A stretch of DNA of 16,317 nt from Bacteroidota bacterium. Lineage in GTDB: Bacteria; Bacteroidota; Bacteroidia; J057. Position 1 is the stretch's first letter. Every line of letters starts with the position of its first letter. The translations under genes and the position numbers were made by a program. The stretch is taken from assembly GCA_003696875.1 (NCBI GenBank), contig RFHL01000105.1, positions 1 to 16,317 of the forward strand, read 5' to 3'. Below, one piece after another: positions 13,657-16,317 of this stretch. Below the pieces are notes generated by a model that was given only the letters and a program-made list of their open reading frames with translations, was not told the DNA's origin and searched no databases.

Positions 13657-14940
13657 CTAGATATAGGGAAAGCGTGCGCCGGCATACACGGCGGCATCGC
13701 CCAGTTCCTCCTCAATGCGGAGGAGCTGATTGTACTTGGCGATCCGGTCGGAGCGGGAAGCGGAACCGGTCTTGATCTGACCGGCGTTGAGGGCAACGGC
13801 CAGGTCCGCGATGGTGGTATCCTCGGTCTCACCGGAGCGGTGAGAGATGATGGAGGTGTACTTATTGCGGGTGGCCAGCTCGACGGCCTCGATGGTCTCG
13901 GTCAGCGAACCGATCTGGTTCACCTTGACCAGGATGGAGTTGGCTACGCCCATATTGATGCCTTTCTTGAGGAAGTCGACATTGGTGACGAAGAGGTCGT
14001 CACCGACGAGCTGCACCTTGTCGCCCAGGGCGTCGGTCATGATTTTCCAGCCATCCCAGTCGTTTTCGTCACAGCCATCTTCGATGGAGACGATGGGGTA
14101 GCGGGTACTCCAGTCCTTCCACATGTCCACAATCTCGGCGGAGGAAAGCTCATCGCCGGTGGAGTGGCGCATGACGTATTTGCCGGTCTCCTTGTTGTAG
14201 AGCTCGGAGGAAGCCACGTCCAGGGCAAAGAAGATGTCCTCGCCGGGACGGTAGCCTGCCTTTTCGATGGCCTCAATGATCACCTTGAGGGCCTCCTCGT
14301 TGGAGGGCAGGTTGGGCGCAAAGCCGCCTTCGTCACCGACATTGGTGGAGAGGCCGCGCTTCTTGAGCACGCTCTTCAGGGCGTGGAAGGTCTCGGCCCC
14401 CATACGCAGCGCTTCGCGGAAGCTCTCGGCCTTGACGGGCATAATCATAAATTCCTGCACATCCACAGAGTTGTCGGCATGCGAGCCGCCGTTCAGGATG
14501 TTCATCAGAGGCACCGGCAGGTAGCGGCCGTTGACACCGCCTACGTAGCGGTAGAGGGGCATGTCAAAGGTCATCGCCGCGGCGCGGGCCGCCGCGAGGG
14601 AGGCACCCAGAATGGCGTTGGCGCCGAGGTTTCCCTTGTTGGGGGTGCCGTCCAGCTCGATCAGCAGCTGGTCGATCGCCGCCTGCTCGTATACCACCAT
14701 GCCCTCCAGCTCGGGGGCAATCTTGGTGTTGACGTTTTCGACGGCCTTCTGAACGCCTTTGCCTAGATAGCGGTCGTCGCCATCACGCAGCTCCACCGCC
14801 TCATGCATACCGGTGCTCGCCCCAGAGGGAACGGCGGCCCGGGCCGTGATGCCCTCGGTGGTGACGATTTCTACTTCTACGGTAGGATTCCCGCGAGAGT
14901 CCAGAATCTCGCGTCCTGTTACTTCTAGTATGTGACTCAT
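13657..14940 (-). CDS. eno: Enolase (phosphopyruvate hydratase)
   Basis: Glycolytic enzyme interconverting 2-phosphoglycerate and phosphoenolpyruvate in the cytosol. It has 427 residues, the usual bacterial length. The family motifs are all present: GREILDSRGNPTVEVE at the N-terminus, AVPSGASTGMHEAVELRD (mobile loop), ILNGGSHADN with VQEFMI (Glu163), NVGDEGGFAP (Glu204), FALDVA (Asp241), SIEDG (Glu287), GDDLFVTN (Asp314), LVKVNQIGSLTET (Lys339) and the SHRSGETEDTTIADLAV signature, then IKTGS (Lys390). The magnesium ligands and catalytic Glu/Lys residues are therefore intact. The ATG start is preceded by an A-rich stretch without a Shine-Dalgarno sequence. It is monocistronic, with a hairpin-containing leader and a strong terminator. 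Confidence 0.98.
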   Translation of the reverse strand: MSHILEVTGREILDSRGNPTVEVEIVTTEGITARAAVPSGASTGMHEAVELRDGDDRYLGKGVQKAVENVNTKIAPELEGMVVYEQAAIDQLLIELDGTPNKGNLGANAILGASLAAARAAAMTFDMPLYRYVGGVNGRYLPVPLMNILNGGSHADNSVDVQEFMIMPVKAESFREALRMGAETFHALKSVLKKRGLSTNVGDEGGFAPNLPSNEEALKVIIEAIEKAGYRPGEDIFFALDVASSELYNKETGKYVMRHSTGDELSSAEIVDMWKDWSTRYPIVSIEDGCDENDWDGWKIMTDALGDKVQLVGDDLFVTNVDFLKKGINMGVANSILVKVNQIGSLTETIEAVELATRNKYTSIISHRSGETEDTTIADLAVALNAGQIKTGSASRSDRIAKYNQLLRIEEELGDAAVYAGARFPYI

Positions 14941-15030
14941 AGTCGGTCGATTAGTGATTTTTGGTGATGTGTGTGAAAGCGTAGCTTACCCGGATGGGAT
15001 CAGGTTCCCGAAACACTGCTGAAAGCCAGT

Positions 15031-15046
15031 CTGATCCACGGATCAG
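15031..15046. promoter_or_regulatory. Palindrome in the enolase upstream region
   Basis: CTGATCC (15031-15037) and GGATCAG (15040-15046) form a perfect 7-base inverted repeat separated by two bases. A third GGATCAG half-site lies at 14997-15003. The set lies 60-105 bases upstream of the enolase ATG, downstream of the possible promoter at 15063-15093. It could be an operator or, as RNA, compete between two alternative stems. Confidence 0.4.
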
Positions 15047-15062
15047 GATGTTTTCAACCGGC

Positions 15063-15093
15063 GAAAGTTAGCATTTAATCGGAACAAACCAGA
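15063..15093 (-). promoter_or_regulatory. Possible enolase promoter
   Basis: On the minus strand, TCTG (15093-15090) is followed after 19 bases by TAACTTTC (15070-15063). This differs from the Bacteroidota consensus TTTG-N19-TAnnTTTG by one base in each box. The leader to the enolase ATG would be about 115 bases and would contain the palindrome at 15031-15046. Confidence 0.35.
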
Positions 15094-15094
15094 A

Positions 15095-15132
15095 GGCAAA
15101 AGGAGATTTTGCCCGACAGCGCCGGTGGCGCT
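15095..15132 (-). terminator. Double hairpin after the PH-domain gene
   Basis: Two perfect stems follow each other. AGCGCC/GGCGCT (15118-15132, three-base loop) overlaps the TAG stop of the PH-domain gene. GGCAAAA/TTTTGCC (15095-15113, five-base loop) is T-rich in its 3' half on either strand. No long T-run follows, so this is a probable rather than certain terminator separating this gene from enolase. Confidence 0.45.
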
Positions 15133-16317
15133 ACATCCAGTCTGCCCGGCTCGTTTCCAGGGTCCAGAGCAAGTGGTCGCGCAAGGTGCGCGCCTCGGCC
15201 ACGGGCAAGTAGGGGATCGTCAGATCCCCGGAGGCGGTATGCAACTCCAGGTCGGCCAGCCTCTTGCGGCGCTGGTAGAGCCCCTGGCTCAGTTTGACCG
15301 ATTGGAGCTTGTGGGCCCAGACCAGCGTATCCCTGGTGCCAAAGAAGCGATGGTGAAGGTGTAACAAACGTCCGTTCCAGCCCCAGCGATAGTGGCGCTG
15401 GTAGTGACGCACCGACCACCAAACCAAAAGTGGCCAAAGGGCCGTGAAGGGGAGAGCCCCGTATTGGGCCTCGACGATCAGCAGGACCACAAAGCCGGAC
15501 ATAGGCAAGAAGCCTATCCAAAGCAGAAATCGCCCGACCATCTTTCGGCTGATGCCGCGGTAGGCCATACCCTCCTGATCCGCCTCGCTGGCATAGGGAC
15601 TCACGATGCGCACCCGGTCGCCGATCAGCGCCCCGGGGATGGTGATGGCCCGGGCCTTGCCCTTCTCGCCGGGGCCGGCCTGATGCAGCTGTACGCTGTG
15701 CAGGCCCAGCCGGGCCTGCAGGGGATTTACCCGCCAGCGTACCCACTGCAAGCGCCGGAAGCGCGCAATCTGTTCCCGCCGGTTCAGCAGCCCGGCCGTC
15801 AGCTTGAAGCCATCCTCCAATCTCTGCAACCGCAGGTCAAAATACTCCAGAATGGTGCGGACCAGCGTCGCCACAAAGGACACGATGATCAGGGCAATGG
15901 TGTAGAGGGTAATCACCCAGCCCCAACCGCTGAGGTCGATGCCTGCGGCTTGCAAGGCCCAGTCCACCAGATTCTCTGGTGTCCAGATGTCATCAAAGAG
16001 GTTGAGGGTGGTAAATAAAAAGCCGAGCAGAATGCCCACCGTCTGCAGGTGGTTTTGGGTGAGGCCCACCCGCAGCAAGTCCCCCAAACGTAGTCGCATA
16101 AGGTCCTCCGTTTGGGAGGAAGTGGGCCTTGTGGCTACCGGCTCCTCACCGGGTTTGGGGGCTTCCTCGGTTTCGGGGACCAGGTCTTCCTTGCGGCGCA
16201 GGATAAAATCCCGCAATGCCTCGGCCCGGTCCATTTCCAGGGCGTCGAGGGAGAGTTCGCTGCCGCTGGAGCCGACGGTGTCGACCTGCACCTGGACCAC
16301 CCCCAGCAGCCGGTGCA
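15131..16317 (-). CDS. Bacterial PH-domain membrane protein (YdbT-like), 5' part outside window
   Basis: The frame is open through the right edge, so the true start is missing; an in-frame GTG at 16300 is not it, because the residues before it (HRLLGVV) continue the conserved RLLGxVxVxVDTxGSSGSE ending of a first bPH_2 domain. Numbering from that GTG, what remains is the end of PH domain 1 (1-36), an acidic proline-rich linker (37-62), two membrane helices (about 84-103 and 128-148), a second PH-like domain starting YFDLRLQRLEDGFKLTAGLLNRR in two parts (about 153-232), another helical pair (about 257-298), and a third PH-like domain (about 301-385, WNGRLLHLHHRFFG...LQSVKLSQGLYQRRKRL). This matches YdbS/YdbT-like proteins of about 500 residues in the inner membrane. 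Their role is not settled; some are tied to bacteriocin or envelope-stress resistance. Confidence 0.85.
   Translation of the reverse strand, partial: HRLLGVVQVQVDTVGSSGSELSLDALEMDRAEALRDFILRRKEDLVPETEEAPKPGEEPVATRPTSSQTEDLMRLRLGDLLRVGLTQNHLQTVGILLGFLFTTLNLFDDIWTPENLVDWALQAAGIDLSGWGWVITLYTIALIIVSFVATLVRTILEYFDLRLQRLEDGFKLTAGLLNRREQIARFRRLQWVRWRVNPLQARLGLHSVQLHQAGPGEKGKARAITIPGALIGDRVRIVSPYASEADQEGMAYRGISRKMVGRFLLWIGFLPMSGFVVLLIVEAQYGALPFTALWPLLVWWSVRHYQRHYRWGWNGRLLHLHHRFFGTRDTLVWAHKLQSVKLSQGLYQRRKRLADLELHTASGDLTIPYLPVAEARTLRDHLLWTLETSRADWM

Noticed and set aside
13576..14766. A 396-codon plus-strand frame across enolase
   Set aside because: It is the antisense of a strongly conserved enolase; codon structure of the real gene explains the open frame.

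Overview
The window looks like a GC-rich Bacteroidota chromosome, probably of the Saprospiria (Lewinella/Haliscomenobacter-like) type. The lineage is an inference from several things. Start codons lack Shine-Dalgarno sequences. The alpha-galactosidase has an exact Bacteroidota-type promoter (TTTG-N19-TAnnTTTG). There is an AraC-type regulator of the TolB-like/TPR/AraC build common in Bacteroidota, together with DUF2200, DUF4386 and DUF5060 proteins. No 16S or other marker is present, so genus is not claimed.

Layout. Bases 70-3500 are a minus-strand run: a small secreted protein, a DUF5060-type glycoside-hydrolase lipoprotein, and phosphatidylserine decarboxylase (psd). Divergent from it is a secreted protein with a lipocalin-like C-terminal half (3663-4541). 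Bases 4554-5861 hold two broken genes pointing away from each other: the tail of an unidentified minus-strand gene and the last two thirds of a GH35-like/DUF5597 glycosidase. A palindromic tandem repeat (5858-5953) then separates the glycosidase remnant from a convergent secreted protein (5950-6474) and DUF2200 (6517-6882). Bases 7105-10744 are a plus-strand block: TolB/TPR/AraC regulator, zinc-free MDR oxidoreductase, DUF4386 membrane protein. A strong hairpin ends it. Convergent to it is a secreted GH36 alpha-galactosidase (10817-13018) with a recognisable promoter. Bases 13261-13579 hold a second pair of broken genes back to back: an SRPBCC tail on minus and an adenosine-deaminase tail on plus. 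Enolase (13657-14940) with a textbook terminator follows, then the 3' part of a bacterial-PH-domain membrane protein that runs off the right edge.

How the genes work together. Most of the window is ordinary housekeeping plus scattered carbohydrate degradation (GH36, a DUF5060 hydrolase, a dead GH35-like gene), with no SusC/SusD pair and no polysaccharide utilisation locus. The regulator, oxidoreductase and DUF4386 genes form the most plausible regulatory unit.

I did not find a convincing new multi-gene system. The most unusual observations are structural. There are two pairs of genes that have both lost their 5' ends at a single junction. There are also two inter-gene palindromes whose symmetric arms supply the stop codons of both convergent reading frames (TGA/TGA at 4539-4556, TAG/TAG at 5858-5953).
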